A stretch of DNA of 64,000 nucleotides from Nannobrachium achirus (taxonomy: Eukaryota > Chordata > Actinopteri > Myctophiformes > Myctophidae), in NCBI GenBank assembly GCA_963921795.1, contig OY997655.1, positions 13,301,230 through 13,365,229 of the forward strand. Reading direction: 5' to 3'. Under the pieces are notes generated by a model. That model searched no databases and was not told where the DNA came from. It saw only the letters and a list, made by a program, of their open reading frames with translations. A program made the position numbers and the translations under genes. Of the stretch, positions 1-11,529 are shown piece by piece; position 1 is the stretch's first letter; each line of letters begins with the position of its first letter.

Positions 1-138
1 AAAGTAACTTAAGTTTTTAAATAATTGGATTGGAGTAAAAGAATTTTCCTCAAAGATGTAGTGGACTAAAAGTAAAAGTATTGAACCTTGTACATGACTA
101 CAGTACTTGAGTAAATGTACTTTACTTCACTACTCAAA
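1..138. mobile_element. Right end of Angel-like MITE, cut by window edge
   Basis: The sequence is rich in the words AGTAAAAGTA, TACTTGAGTAAATGTACTT and CTTTACTTCACTACT, the same vocabulary as the intact elements at 215-645 and 16606-17113. Only the right-hand part is present, because the left part lies before base 1. Assignment to the Angel-like family is by resemblance only. Confidence 0.5.
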
Positions 139-214
139 GTGTGGTCCAGGGACTGAAGATTAACTGGATAACACAGCTGATTCTACCACTGATAATTAAA
201 CTAGCAGTAGCAGC

Positions 215-645
215 CAGTGGTGGAAAGTAACTAATTACATTTACTCAAGTACTGTACTTGTGTACAATTATACTTTTACTTTACTTGAGTATTTCCAATG
301 TTCAATACTTGTTGTTCTACTCCACTACATCTCAGAGGCACAATGATTTGAAAACTTTGGTTTCTAGTTCCTACTTTGTTGATTTTGATTACGAAGCATA
401 TCCACTTCAGCCCTTTGGCAATTTAAAAATAGCCGATCTACAAGCTGAGAATGCGTCGCAGATCTGCTATTTTCAAAAGATTTTAATACATTTTCATACA
501 TAATGATACTTTGGGGCATTCTGCATAATGAGTACTTTTCCTTTTGGTACTTGATACCAATACTTTTGTAGCAACACTGTAGGTTTACATTGCAGTAGTG
601 ATACTTTTACTCAAGTAAAGACATTTAGTACTTTTTCCAGCACTG
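215..645. mobile_element. Angel-like hAT-type MITE with central hairpin
   Basis: It starts CAGTGGTGGAAAGTAACTA and ends with TACTTTTTCCAGCACTG, an imperfect terminal inverted repeat. It has no coding capacity. At 425-475 it carries the recurrent hairpin: AATAGCCGATCTACAAGC on the left and GATCTGCTATTT on the right. The name Angel rests on resemblance to the teleost repeat; an 8-bp target duplication is not clear for this copy. Confidence 0.6.
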
Positions 646-851
646 CAGCCACAGGTGTGTCTTGTTAGCTCTAATTAACCAAATCAAAGGCCCTCTGCGC
701 ATGCGTGCAGCTGACAAGGAAGCCTAGTTCATTTCCAACAAGTGTGTGCAGTGCACGTGGGTCTCAGTTGGAGGAGGTGTTGGTCAACTCAAGGAGTAAT
801 AGTTTACAGATCATTTTGTCAAGTTATTACTTTACTGCATCACTGGATAAC

Positions 852-3800
852 ATGTTGAGTAGATTCAAATCCCAGCTGGTAACTCCGGTCCTCAAATGTG
901 GATTGTCCACATGGACTGAACGTGAGCTGTTCAGGCTTTTCCAAGCAAGACAGAAGATGGTGATGGTTTCCAAAAACTGTTCATCTTTGTCAGAGGAGGA
1001 TGGATGCAGAATAATGGAGGCCATGCTGATGCCACAGATCAAGTTAAACAGAACAGGTATCTATTGATGTTTGTTTTGTAGCCTTTCTTTCATCTTCAAT
1101 AAGCCCTGTTTGAACAGGAGAGAGAATGAACAATTAAAGGGAGAATTATAGGACGATTTTTAGCCTCTAATGGGGCTAACTTGCTATACAATGGAAATAA
1201 TTCCAGTCAGACAGAGAATACTTTATAGCAGTGTTTCTCAAACCTTATCATGTCAAGGACCCCCAAATTGACACACATATTAGCCCATGGACCTCCATTA
1301 GAGAAGATGTTTATGGCTTCAGCAGTGATTCTCAACCATTTTAATTTCAAGGAACCCCAGTTTGATATGCATTAGTTAGACCACGGAATCCACTTGTTTC
1401 CTAACTATGAATCATTTGTCTGGGGACCCCCTGGAGCCCTCTGAAGGACCCCTGGTTACCAATCCTTTATACCAGAGAGTTGCATATTAAAGGAACTGAG
1501 TGGAGCATACAGTAGGCTACAGGCCATGTAGCAGTTGTATCTGTAAATAGCAGGTGGACTACACAACAACACATTGTCAACAGACAACACTATAAAATCT
1601 ACTGTCACCAGTATGGATACAGTTTAAATACATTGTCCTGTAAACACATGAATAATGAATACAAATGGTACTCCATCTTTAAAGTACAGTAGCCTACATG
1701 AGCCAATAACACAATTAAACTAGCAGACAGTTGCAAGGTAAGCAAAACAATAAATGTGTAGCATTTCATGAAAGTGTCACAGGTTGCTTTCGTGTTCTGT
1801 CCTTTACAGTATACAGTACATGTCATACGGCACGGCAGTGGTTCTCAACCTGTGGGTCAGGACCCAGGGGGTCCCCAAATTATTTTGGTCACTCAACAGT
1901 AAACAAACAAAGTTTAAGTGTATAGAGGGTATATCCACATTTATTAAGTGACAATTTAAGGACTTTTTAATACCTCTAAAATGACAAATTAAACATTGGC
2001 CAAATTGTCCAATTTTAGAGGCAGGCATTGTGAAAATAGCAGATCTGCATGAAGATCATCTATTTTCACTATAGAACCGTGTTATACAAAATGTGATTCC
2101 TCAACTCTTAGTGCTCGCTCGTCAGTGTGGGGGTCCCCAGTTAAAATATGATTATTTTGGGGGTCGCTGGCTTGAAAGGTTGAGAACCACTGTCATACAG
2201 CATGGCAGTGGCTCAGGGGTGGAGTTAGCCGCAAATTGCAACGCTTTTTTTTATATGTTGAATCTAGGGTTGCAATACCTCCCATAGGCAGCCAATGCAT
2301 CAAAACAGTTTTTGGCTATCTGATTGTATTAAACAACGTCAAACTCACCAACATTGGGGCGGTATGGAAAGCTTGGAGTATCCGCTTTCTATCTGCTTTC
2401 TAACAAGTGTTTGTTGATGCATTGGCTGCCTATGGGAGATATTGCAACCCTAGATTCAACCGATTAAAAACAAATCTAGTGTTGCAATTTGTGGCTAGGG
2501 TAGAGTGGCTGCTTGACAACCAGAAGGTTCCCAGTTCGATCCTGGGCTCCGCCAGTGTTGGGTGTCGAAGTGTCCTTGAGCAAGACGCTGAACCTCCTAA
2601 TATCTCCCGATGAGCAGGTTGGTGTATGCCATTGTCATTGGTGTGTGAATGGGTAAATGTAATGCACAATCTCTGTAAATCGCCTTGGATAAAGGCACTA
2701 TATAAATGCACCATTTACCATTTACATGTCAGGGTGATAGATGAGATGGACCAGAGGTTCTAAAAACCTTTTTGGCTCAGGTCACCTCTGTAAATAACCT
2801 TTTCATCCACGGCACCTCTGAATTATTATTGTTACTCTGCAGCACCTTACACTTATGTCATCTTATGGTAGCTAAACATAAGATGACATCAATGAGATGT
2901 CGCAAGGAAAACATATCCATTTTCCATTAGGACAGATTGAAAATAATTTGAACCAGTTGAATCCCAGCATCCTTATTCTGGGGGGAACATTTACCAAAAA
3001 TAGCAGATTGTTAGGCGTAAGCTTGGAGATCAGCTGGTGTAGATTGAAAGAAAAAAAAGAAAGGGAGAAAAGAAAACGCACCAATTACAGTATCAAGAGT
3101 TATAGTGAAGTGAAGTGATATTGAAAATTTTAGAGTTTATTCTAAAAGTTTAGAAACTTTTGGAATAAGGCTACTTTTGGAATAAGGCTATGCCCAAGTT
3201 ATCTCTAGGTATAGTGGAAACTTTCCATTTTAATGGCTTCTTTAGCTTTTTGAGACAGATTTTAAAAATATTTGTTCAGTACATTTAATTAATCAGATAC
3301 ATCCCCTTGTATAAACCCATTGTAACGTCAAGCTCCATTTTAGCCTTTTTCTTCTCCTTTTATTACATTTTTAAAACCTAAAGCCTGTATATTAATTATA
3401 TTCCAAAAGTGTTGAAAGTGCAGCATTTTCACCGGAGCCAAACTATTACCTTTTAGAAATTGTACCCCAACTGATATATCAAATATCTAAATACTGAATC
3501 AAGCAACTTAAATTAACTGGTTAAATGGTTCATTCAGCAGACTCCAGGCCTACCGTATCATTCTGAAGAGATGCTTTTAAAGTGAGAACATTATCACATG
3601 GCAACACAACGCATGTTATCTAATCATTTTGTGGTTTCTTCTTCTCTCCTCATTCTCCATCCCAGATTTCGTTCCTTCCCAACTACCAGTCAAGAAACAT
3701 GTTTGTGACCAGTGTGGGAAAATGTTCAGCCAGAGAGGTAGTCTCAAACAACACCAGAGCAACCACACTGGAGAAAAGTCCCACCACTGTGACCTGTGTG

Positions 3801-4360
3801 GTAAAACATTCAGCCGGAGAGGTAATCTCAAACAACACCAGACCATTCATACTGGAGAAAAGTCCCACCACTGTGACCTGTGTGGTAAAACGTTCAGCCA
3901 GAGAAGTAGTCTCAAACAGCACCAGAGAATTCATACAGGAGAAAAGTCCCACCACTGTGACCAGTGTGGGACAAAGTTCAGTGATGGAAATACTCTCAGA
4001 GTGCACCAGAGAATCCATACAGGAGAGAAGCCGTACCAATGTCTCCAGTGTGGGAAAGGTTTCAGCCAAATGCCCAATCTCAAAGAACACCAGAGAATCC
4101 ATACAGGAGAGAAGCCATACAACTGTCAGCAGTGTGGGAGAAAGTTTCGCCATAGGACTGATCTCAACCGTCACCAGAAGATTCACACAGGAGAGAAACC
4201 GTACCACTGTGACAAGTGTGAGAAATGTTTCAGCACTGATGATGGCCTCACATCTCACCAGAGGATTCATTCAGAAAACTATTTTTTCTGTGACCAGTGT
4301 GAGAAACGGTTCAAACGCCGCAGTAACTTAAAGAGTCACATCCAACATATTCATACTTGA
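852..4360 (+). CDS. C2H2 zinc-finger protein, two coding exons
   Basis: The predicted protein has 299 residues, from exon 1 (852-1056) and exon 2 (3666-4360). Exon 1 ends AACAG before GTATCT, and exon 2 begins after CTCCATCCCAG. Both junctions are phase 1, so the join restores one reading frame. The N-terminal 68 residues match no domain I recognise. The rest is eight tandem C2H2 fingers, probably a nuclear DNA-binding regulator. The target cannot be read from sequence. The finger exon is certain. Exon 1 is inferred from phase and splice sites, and its ATG at 852 is the first in frame after non-conserved-looking sequence; further 5' exons are possible. No KRAB, SCAN or BTB domain is visible. 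Confidence 0.65.
1230..1470. mobile_element. Decayed hAT-like repeat fragments
   Basis: GTGTTTCTCAAACC, AAGGACCCCCAAATTG and GGGGACCCCCTGGAGCCC resemble decayed copies of the CAGTGGTTCTCAACC-type element. Ends are not definable. This is the only recognisable content of the first 0.8 kb of the zinc-finger intron. Confidence 0.4.
1836..2192. mobile_element. hAT-type MITE, TIR CAGTGGTTCTCAACCT
   Basis: The terminal repeats CAGTGGTTCTCAACCT and AGGTTGAGAACCACTG are clear. Internally it has GGTCCCCAAATTATTTTGG and, at 2032-2070, a shortened copy of the recurrent hairpin (GAAAATAGCAGATCTGCATG). Relatives are at 24191-24870, 32757-33130, 33983-34075 and inside 40444-40932. It is non-autonomous, with no transposase. 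Confidence 0.7.
2235..2496. mobile_element. Palindromic MITE, about 260 bp
   Basis: Two arms form a long inverted repeat. GAATCTAGGGTTGCAATACC and TAGGCAGCCAATGCATCAA on the left return as TTGATGCATTGGCTGCCTA and TATTGCAACCCTAGATTC on the right. Outer ends are GCAAATTGCAACGC and GTGTTGCAATTTGTGGC. It is non-coding. Confidence 0.65.
2497..2728 (+). mobile_element. tRNA-derived SINE
   Basis: A tRNA-like head has a B-box-like CAGTTCGATCCTGGG. A body with GTGTCCTTGAGCAAGACGCT and GTGTGTGAATGGGTAAATGT follows, then a tail with GGCACTATATAAATGCACC and repeated CATTTACC. This layout is typical of fish SINEs with a conserved central domain. I cannot name the subfamily. Confidence 0.7.
2729..3665. 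other. Zinc-finger gene intron, 3' part, no recognisable feature
   Basis: It is AT-rich. GGCTCAGGTCACCTCTG near 2776 resembles the ends of degraded hAT elements (compare 20915). Otherwise I see no coding region, RNA gene or intact repeat. The branch region and acceptor are at the end (TTCTCCATCCCAG). Confidence 0.4.
3666..4360 (+). CDS. Terminal finger exon: eight C2H2 zinc fingers
   Basis: Eight CX2C-X12-HX3-4H units follow one another, joined by TGEK linkers. Fingers 1-4 use an unusual linker end, GEKSHHC, where GEKPYxC is typical; fingers 5-7 have the canonical form. Fingers 2 and 3 are nearly identical at the DNA level, which points to recent internal duplication. The last finger has an HX4H spacing and follows a degenerate linker (SENYFF). 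The stop is TGA at 4358-4360. Candidate poly(A) signals lie several hundred bases downstream. Confidence 0.9.
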
Positions 4361-4539
4361 ATGAAGCGAAGAAGGGTTTTAACCCATGCGGTATGATGCT
4401 TTTAAAGATGTGAACCTCTAGAGACTATCATACTGTGAATTGTTGGGAAAGGTTTTCAGGGGGACAGATGTTAGTGTCTCCATCTGCACTGAGCTAGACT
4501 GGTTGGCTGATATATGAGCCATTATCATTTGAAGTTTTT

Positions 4540-4724
4540 TAAAGATTTGTTTTTTGGCTTTTTATGCCTTTATTGACAGGACAGTAGACTGACAGGAAAT
4601 GGGGAGAGAGATGGGGAATGACATGCGGCTAAGGTCGTCCGGATCGGGAATCGAACCGGCGACGCCAGCAGGCATCATAGCCTAGTATGTGGTATGCGCC
4701 TTGACCGCCAGGCCAGCGGGCGCC
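4540..4724 (-). mobile_element. tRNA-derived SINE, reverse orientation
   Basis: Read on the - strand it begins GGGGCGCCCGCTGGCCTGGC and contains a B box within the complement of GGGAATCGAACCGGCG. It ends in the complement of TTTATGCCTTTATTGACAGG. The same family lies at 23529-23716 (+) and 37152-37283 (-). Confidence 0.75.
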
Positions 4725-5205
4725 CCATCATTTGAAGTTTTTGACAGAATCGGTGTCAGCAGTTTTTCAGGCAATGTCAATTTGAATCACTTTCGACCCA
4801 TCATCTGACATTTAGGCATTTTGTTATAGGCACACATGTTCGAAGCTTTTAAAATTTGCAATTATACTTACTATATGTTCTTTTATTATTTTGCACATAC
4901 GTTCTCAAATGCAAGCTTTTATTAAATCAATGTTTTTTTGTTTTTTGGTCAAAATATCGGCCAAAACTGTACTCGGGATCGGACATCTGAATGTGAAAAT
5001 CTGACATCACCCAGAACTTGTGCCTGTTTCCTTTCTATAATAGCTGATCTAAAAGCTCACCAAAGCTCCTTTTAGCTTTGAGTTTTTTTTTTTTTTCTAA
5101 TTGTTGTATGATCACCCACGTAAATTGTTTTGTTATTAAATGTCAGTTATTTCCCCAAATGTTTTTATTTATTTACATTCTTATGTTCCAGTGTTCAATG
5201 CCTAA

Positions 5206-5211
5206 AATAAA
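5206..5211 (+). promoter_or_regulatory. Possible poly(A) signal of the zinc-finger gene
   Basis: AATAAA lies about 850 bases after the stop codon, with T-rich sequence nearby. ATTAAA-type sites also occur at about 5136. Which is used cannot be told. Confidence 0.3.
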
Positions 5212-5494
5212 TGGAAATTGTTAAAGGACGACTTCACTTTCAGCCTATCTTCATACAGTGTCTTAGGAGGGCTGTGGATGATAGTTCAGAAACCTGCCTG
5301 CATCATCGAAGAGGAATCCAAGCTAATATAAACTGCAGGCTTTATATTCCTGGAAAGTTGCCATAATGGAAGTCATTGTTCTCATGTCTCGTGTTAATTA
5401 AAAATACATTAGAAATTGTAAGAAACCTGAATAACGATAAGGTAGGCGGTCACCTTAAATCTTTTATTTCAATTTGTATGTATTATTCTCAGCA

Positions 5495-5966
5495 TTAAAG
5501 GACAACTTTGTTTTTTTACAACAAGAGTTCATATTTTAGATTGTAAGTAGAGAAAAGAAAAAGTGAGTGTTAAAATGTTTTCATTTGTTTCGTTCTATTG
5601 TTTTATCGCGTTTACCGTGCTAAAATGTGGGGCATGCGTACGCATGGGGGCATGCGTACAAGTGGCTAAATATGTATTTTTAGACACAGTAAGCCAGCAG
5701 TTTCTTTATTGCTATTTACAGTAACACTTCTAGCCCCCATAAGTCACATCCAACCATGAAAGGTTGTGTTGTATCTTGGGAATGGGCTTATTCTGTGTAA
5801 AATGACATATTTAGCCACTTGTACACATGCCCCCAACCACTGAAATAAGAATCTCCAAAACAATAGAAAGAAGTAAATGAAATAATTTTAACACTCATCT
5901 TTTATATCCTTTAATTACAATCTAAAATATTAACCCTTGTTGTAAAAAACTAAAGTTGTCATTTAA
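5495..5966. mobile_element. Palindromic MITE flanked by TTAA
   Basis: The left end TTAAAGGACAACTTTG and the right end AAAGTTGTCATTTAA are inverted repeats extending inward (ACAACAAG...TAGATTGTAA on the left, TTACAATCTAAA on the right). The TTAA flanks suggest a piggyBac-type target. An inner inverted pair surrounds GGGGCATGCGTACGC near 5631-5660. A family relative is at 25329-26324. Confidence 0.6.
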
Positions 5967-6284
5967 GGTTTAAGGGGTGGGAAGGGGAGGTCTACACAAT
6001 TAGAGAATGTATAGAATTATTTTTGAATGATAAGTGTTTTCCTCTTATCTCTCCTATGGTTCCAACATCAATACGGAATGTGGAATTGTGGACAAAATCT
6101 TATCCAATGATGACAACATATTCTAAATGTTGGGTCTGAGAAGCTAAATCTCAAGCTCAAATGCCCAATAAATAATGGACCTTGATGTGAAAAGGGTTGA
6201 AAACCATTGCACTAGCGTCATGTCCAGGATGATGTAGAGAAATAGGAACCATACACTTTCATTCACTTTTAGGGCTGCAGTATA

Positions 6285-7025
6285 TAGTCCAGGCGTTTCG
6301 GGCAGTATTTTGATGGAATCGTGCACTTTATGAAAGAAGCATGAAATTTGGCACACAGTTAGAACATGCCATATGGAACATTTTTGGCTATAGGGGCATC
6401 GCAGATTTGTCTTTGGAAACTTGTGGGAGCCAATCAAAGTTGGGCTCTCATCAATCTGGGAACCCATCGTCAAAGAAGAAAGTGCGACACCTATCGGCTG
6501 TCTCGAGAGATTAGGCTCTCATAGACTTTACTATACAGTAAAATAATACAAAAAATAAATATGCTTTAAGTAGCATGTAAGGGGTCAAACTAGGTGTTCT
6601 TCATGATTCTGAATCCAATGCAAACATTTGTTTTGCAGGAAAAACATTCCTTGGGCTAGAAACGGACCCCATAAAAGTGATAAAACTATGGTTTATTGAC
6701 GAGTCATCACTTTTCACAGTGTTGTGGCGTCCGTTTCTCGGAAAGGAATGTTTTTCGTGCAAAACAAATGCCTGCATTGGATTCAGAATCCCAAAGAACA
6801 CCTAGTTTGACCCCTCACATGCTACTTAAAGCATATTTATTTTTTGTATTATTTTACTGTATAGTAAAGTCTATGAGAGCCCAACTTTGATTGGCTCCCA
6901 CAAGTTTCCCAAGACAAATCTGCGATGCCCCTATAGCCAAAAATGTTGCATATGGCATGTTCTAACTGTGTGCCAAATTTCATGCTTCTTTCATAAAGTG
7001 CACGATTTTTGCCTGAAACGCTCGG
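6285..7025. repeat. Large foldback element, about 740 bp
   Basis: The arms are near-perfect inverted copies around a centre near 6680. GCACTTTATGAAAGAAGCAT at about 6322 returns as ATGCTTCTTTCATAAAGTGC at about 6983. CTTTAAGTAGCATGTAAGGG returns as CCCTCACATGCTACTTAAAG. The left arm has about 65 extra bases (6452-6515) bounded by GCTCTCAT. The ends resemble AGTCC(A/G)GCGTTTC. Related internal sequence recurs at 44085-44200 and 51880-52050. No long open frame makes sense as protein. Confidence 0.75.
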
Positions 7026-7492
7026 ACTAATAACAGGAGGTAGAGACAGAGGTCTGTCTGTTGTATCAAATAAATCAATAGGGATAGCCAACGGTTGACC
7101 GTGAACCGCATGCATGTACTGCGCCTCGCTGACAACGCTGAGACACACACTTGCTGACTGAGAGCACAGAGCAGGGCAGACTTTGTGCTCCTGCTAATAA
7201 ATCATTATTGTCCACTCATCATGTTGTATGTCTGTGGCAAAGATGGGAGTTTGGCCAAAATGTCCACCACAAAGCCAACATGGCATTGACCCCTGCTAAA
7301 GAGCAAACATTCAGTATACTCACTCACACCAAAATAGACACGGCACACACACATATTTTGTCATGGAGTAAAAAGTACAATATTTTCCTATGAGATGTAG
7401 TGTGGTAGAAGTAATAGTATTGAACAATGAAGACCGTACTTGAGTACATAGACTCAGTTACTTTACACAACTGCACACACACAAGAACGCAC
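7026..7492. other. Intergenic, partial Angel-like repeat
   Basis: No gene is visible. From about 7375 the words GAGTAAAAAGTACAATATTT and GTACTTGAGTACATAGACTC mark a fragment of an Angel-like MITE that runs into the CA array. Confidence 0.4.
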
Positions 7493-7495
7493 ACG

Positions 7496-7561
<66 letters not shown>
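7493..7561. repeat. (CA)n microsatellite with CG steps
   Basis: A (CA)n run preceded by alternating CG, potentially Z-DNA-forming. Open frames reading HTHT or CVCV here are artefacts of the repeat. Confidence 0.95.
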
Positions 7562-7567
<6 letters not shown>

Positions 7568-7985
7568 GAAAATAGCTCAGAGCTTGGAGATGGGCTATTC
7601 TCGCCTGTTATAGCAGAGGTTCTTATATTGGGGTCTTGGGAGTTGGGACCCCGCAAAATAATCCTATTTGAAGGGACCCCCACACCCTAAAGGATCATGG
7701 AAAGGAGTTGAGGCATTACATTTAGTTTGACCCGGTTCCACAGATAAACATTTAAAGAAAATCTACAATTTCTCAACTCAAGGCCTTGTGTTGTGAGGTG
7801 TAGATTGGCTATTGTCAACATATTTCCCTCTTTCTTATATCATTTGACAGTTTGGCCAATGTTTGACCAGTTTATATACAATAGTTTGTTGATTAATTTT
7901 TATGCAGTAATCTTTTTAGGTACTAGTAAGATGCCTCAGGGCGACATGTCGCGACAGTTTTTGGCCTCTGGCCAGTGATGTATAT

Positions 7986-8345
7986 CGGACCCATATATGG
8001 AGATCCATGTACTGTATATAGTACAGTACATTCCATTTATGCCCATACATGGAGATCCCTGTCTGAACCAGCCGCACAGATATGGGCTGTCTTCCTCCAT
8101 GTATGGGAATTCCCATATGAAGTCCTGTTAGATATTGGTTAATATTGATGACATCAGGGATCTCCATATATGGGCATAAAGGGATTCTGTTAGAGTGGTT
8201 CCCATGACACCACAACATACAATATATTGTATGCCCATACATGGAGATCCCTATCTGAACCAGCCACACAGATATGTCTTGGCCAGTGATGACATCAGGG
8301 ATCTTCATATATGGGCATAAAAGGGATTCTGGGGAATACCCATAT
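7986..8345. repeat. Interlaced direct and inverted repeats
   Basis: CCCATACATGGAGATCCCT followed by TCTGAACCAGCC occurs at about 8042 and 8234. GATGACATCAGGGATCT followed by CATATATGGGCATAAA occurs at about 8147 and 8288 and is partly the inverse of the first motif. The set forms several alternative hairpins. No family is recognised. Confidence 0.6.
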
Positions 8346-8379
8346 ATGAACTTTTACATAGGTGATATATGGTCACTTA

Positions 8380-8548
8380 TAGGCATCCCTGTTTTTACTG
8401 CTCTTTTGTATTCTCTGTTACTGTGGGTGTTTTTAATTTATTGGTGTCTTCTCTGCAACTGTAGAGCTTATTTTTTTATTGAGTATTGTGTATCTGTAAA
8501 GCACTCTGTGCATTCGTGCTGTGAAGATGTGCTATATAAATAAAGTTC
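8380..8548 (+). mobile_element. 3' tail of an L2-like LINE
   Basis: The segment ending AAGCACTCTGTGCATTCGTG and GTGCTATATAAATAAAG is typical of the 3' end of fish L2-like retrotransposons. No coding part is left. Confidence 0.55.
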
Positions 8549-8614
8549 ATTCATATCCCCTGTGACATCACAGTGATGTGTCAAGGGAACCAACACATTG
8601 ACTGTAAGAAATGT

Positions 8615-8728
<114 letters not shown>

Positions 8729-8779
8729 TGACGTTTCTCATGGTGCGACCTTCGGTCGCAATTATCAAGGTCTTAAAAG

Positions 8780-9168
8780 TCCTTGATTGTCACTCCACTG
8801 TCATCTGGGGACCCCCTACCCTAAAATCATGCTGGTCTTCCCCCCTGGGGGTCCCTTGAGAACCACTGAATAATAACAGCATAATAATGAATGGCAGAGC
8901 TATGCTGCAACTCGCAGTGTACTGGCGACACCTTGCGGTCGACACCGTTATGTACACCTAACTTTCTCGATTGTCAAATCGACCATGTATTACACTGGTC
9001 TTGCACTGACTGGGGCCGGTCAGACCGGGTCAATGATTGTCGATTGTAAAGATCCAAAGTTCACATCATTGAAGATAGGAAGACAACAATCTCTCTGAAT
9101 AAACACATGCCTGGGTTTCTGGAAGCACTTCAACCACCACCACCATCATCATCATCATCATCCTCATC
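8780..9168 (+). other. tha1 upstream region and 5' UTR
   Basis: 8790-8870 holds the right end of a hAT-like repeat (GGGGGTCCCTTGAGAACCACTG). The rest is single-copy-looking and runs into the start codon through a CACCATCATCATC stretch. I see no convincing TATA box or other promoter element. Confidence 0.4.
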
Positions 9169-9442
9169 ATGTCCTTGAAAACCCTCAGTGTTCCAGCCAG
9201 GTTTGCGTTCCAGTGCGTCAGACAACAACAACACCTCTGCAAGTCAAAACAAACCAGATGTCATGTGCGCTTCTACTATGACACCGCCAGAGCCACCGAT
9301 CCCACGCCGGCCTCGGCGTCCCGTGTCCGGACTGTGGACCTCCGCAGCGACACGGTGACCAAGCCCGGAGAGGCCATGCGCCGCGCTATGGCCGTGGCCG
9401 AGGTGGGAGACGACGTGTTCGGGGAGGATCCCACTGTGAACG
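9169..9442 (+). CDS. tha1: tha1 exon 1 (leader and N-terminus)
   Basis: It encodes residues 1-91, with the probable mitochondrial leader and the conserved start of the catalytic domain. It ends GTGAACG before GTGTGT, phase 1. The ATG at 9169 is chosen because it opens the only long frame into LRSDTVTKP and has A at -3. Confidence 0.9.
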
Positions 9443-10512
9443 GTGTGTGTCTGGTCCTATACAGTCTGGTCAGGTGTTGTGATCAATGATCATCATGGAT
9501 TGATGGTGGTGTTTGTAGCCTACAACTAGTCTGTGGTGTAAAGTAACTCTAGGCTGGCTACTATTTTACTGTATATCCAGTTTTCAGTACTTTTTGGGGG
9601 GGCAAATCTTGTAGGCTGCTTTAACTACAATTATTTAAATAGTATTTTGGTTACTAAGTAGGAATAAAATAAAAACCAAAAAGGTAGCACAGCCAAAACG
9701 TTAAACCAATGGAGGACAAAGTATATTCACATTTCCACTTTTTATTGGCACACACCAACAAAGAATGCTTATGCGTTCACTTTCGGCTGTGAAACCTTTA
9801 GTTAGTGTTAGGCCTATTTCAAAACATACACAAACCACTTCAACCCTATATAGGTCTAGCTACTCATCATGCAAAATCAGTGTCCCATTTCATAAGTTTT
9901 AAAATTTATAAAATCTACAAGCTCACAATGTGACAACATTTAACATTTAGAATTCCAGACTTGTTGTAACAGAGTATTTCTACATTGCAGTGGTAAAACG
10001 TTTATGTGTAAACACATGAATACTTTTTTCCCCACCATTGCAACTACTTCATCATAATCAATCTCAGAGCAAAGTTCTGTAATATGTTATTTAATTACTT
10101 GATATGATAGACTAGCTGCTGTGAGCCAGCACTGTACTATGGAGACAGACAGTACAACTAAACTATAAGCATAAATCATATGATTAATAAGATTATACCC
10201 CACCATGCAACCAAAGAGACTGCAGAGACTCATCTTGGGCCCCATTTACACTGGCAGCCAAATCCAGCCTGGATCAGTTCGGGAGTCGCTCTCCATTCCG
10301 ACATGTTGCCACTCCGAAATTGACTTCTTATTGTCGGAGTGGCGACACTCCCATAGGGGTTAAGTTTAGGGTTAGGGATAGGGTTAGTGTCGGAATGGAG
10401 ACATGTCGGAAAGGAGACATGTCGGAGTGGTGGGGTGTAACCGATCAGATCTGTGTCAGAGCTACAGTATTTAACACTTCTTGTGACATCAACAACAACA
10501 AATCACTCACAG

Positions 10513-10564
<52 letters not shown>

Positions 10565-11439
10565 GCGTGCAGAGTTACAGAGGAGGGCAGCGGATATGTT
10601 TGGGATGGAGGCTGCCCTGTTTGTCCCCACTGGAACTATGAGCAACCTCATTGCAGGTCAGCAACAGCACCCACACTAATTATGATCCCCAGTTGGGATC
10701 AACATCTTAACAGATCTATCAGAGCACAGCAAAACCCAGTGTTACTCTCTACATTTTTATCCCACGATTTTGTAACCCATTTTTCACCCTGTGTCAGTTA
10801 TCTAATGTAATCCTGGGCTCTGCTCTCCCTCTGCCAACCTGGGGAGACAACGGGACTGACCTCATGCTTCCTTCTATGCATGAGGAGTCCAAGTAGTTGC
10901 TTCTTTTAACCTGACAGGAGGGAGTTTCCCCAGCTGGACGTAGCGCGTGGAAGGAACACATCATTCCAACCAGTTCCTTTCCCCTCCATCAGGCGCCCTG
11001 GCTGGCCAGGAGGAGGCAGTATAGAGACCAGGATTACTGCATGTTTTTTGTGAGGGTACCTACCTACCTACCCTAAGAGACACGGGGAGAGCAAAACCCA
11101 GTGTCTTAAGCCCCCATCAGAGTCGGTACCGCAGTGAAGAGCTATCCACCGCGGTGTAGTCTTTTTGAGTCATAAAACTACAACATTACGTCATTCCTCG
11201 CTGTGAAGAGCTTTCCACCGCAAGTCCCGACACATCTCTCTGTTTTTACTATCAGACAGATAGGCTCTTCGCCCCGTTCACTGATTGGTCGATCTAGACC
11301 AGTCAGTCACGGTGAATAGGACTTCACCGTGACTGACTATGATGGCCTTCACTTATTTTCTGACTTGAGGTGGAAAGCTTTACACCTAAAATGTGCGGTG
11401 GTAGGCTCTTCACCACAGACTCTGATAGAGGCTTAACAG

Positions 11440-11529
<90 letters not shown>

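Noticed and set aside
705-851. Upstream extension of the zinc-finger first exon
   Set aside because: The frame is open but begins at GTG rather than ATG and shows no recognisable protein; the ATG at 852 was preferred.
3683-4331. Long open frames on both strands overlapping the zinc fingers
   Set aside because: Shadows of the repetitive finger exon; only the + frame with CX2C...HX3H is real.
4630-4700. Independent tRNA gene from the B-box-like sequence near 4650
   Set aside because: It lacks a full cloverleaf and is joined to a SINE body; only 19382-19463 folds as a complete tRNA.
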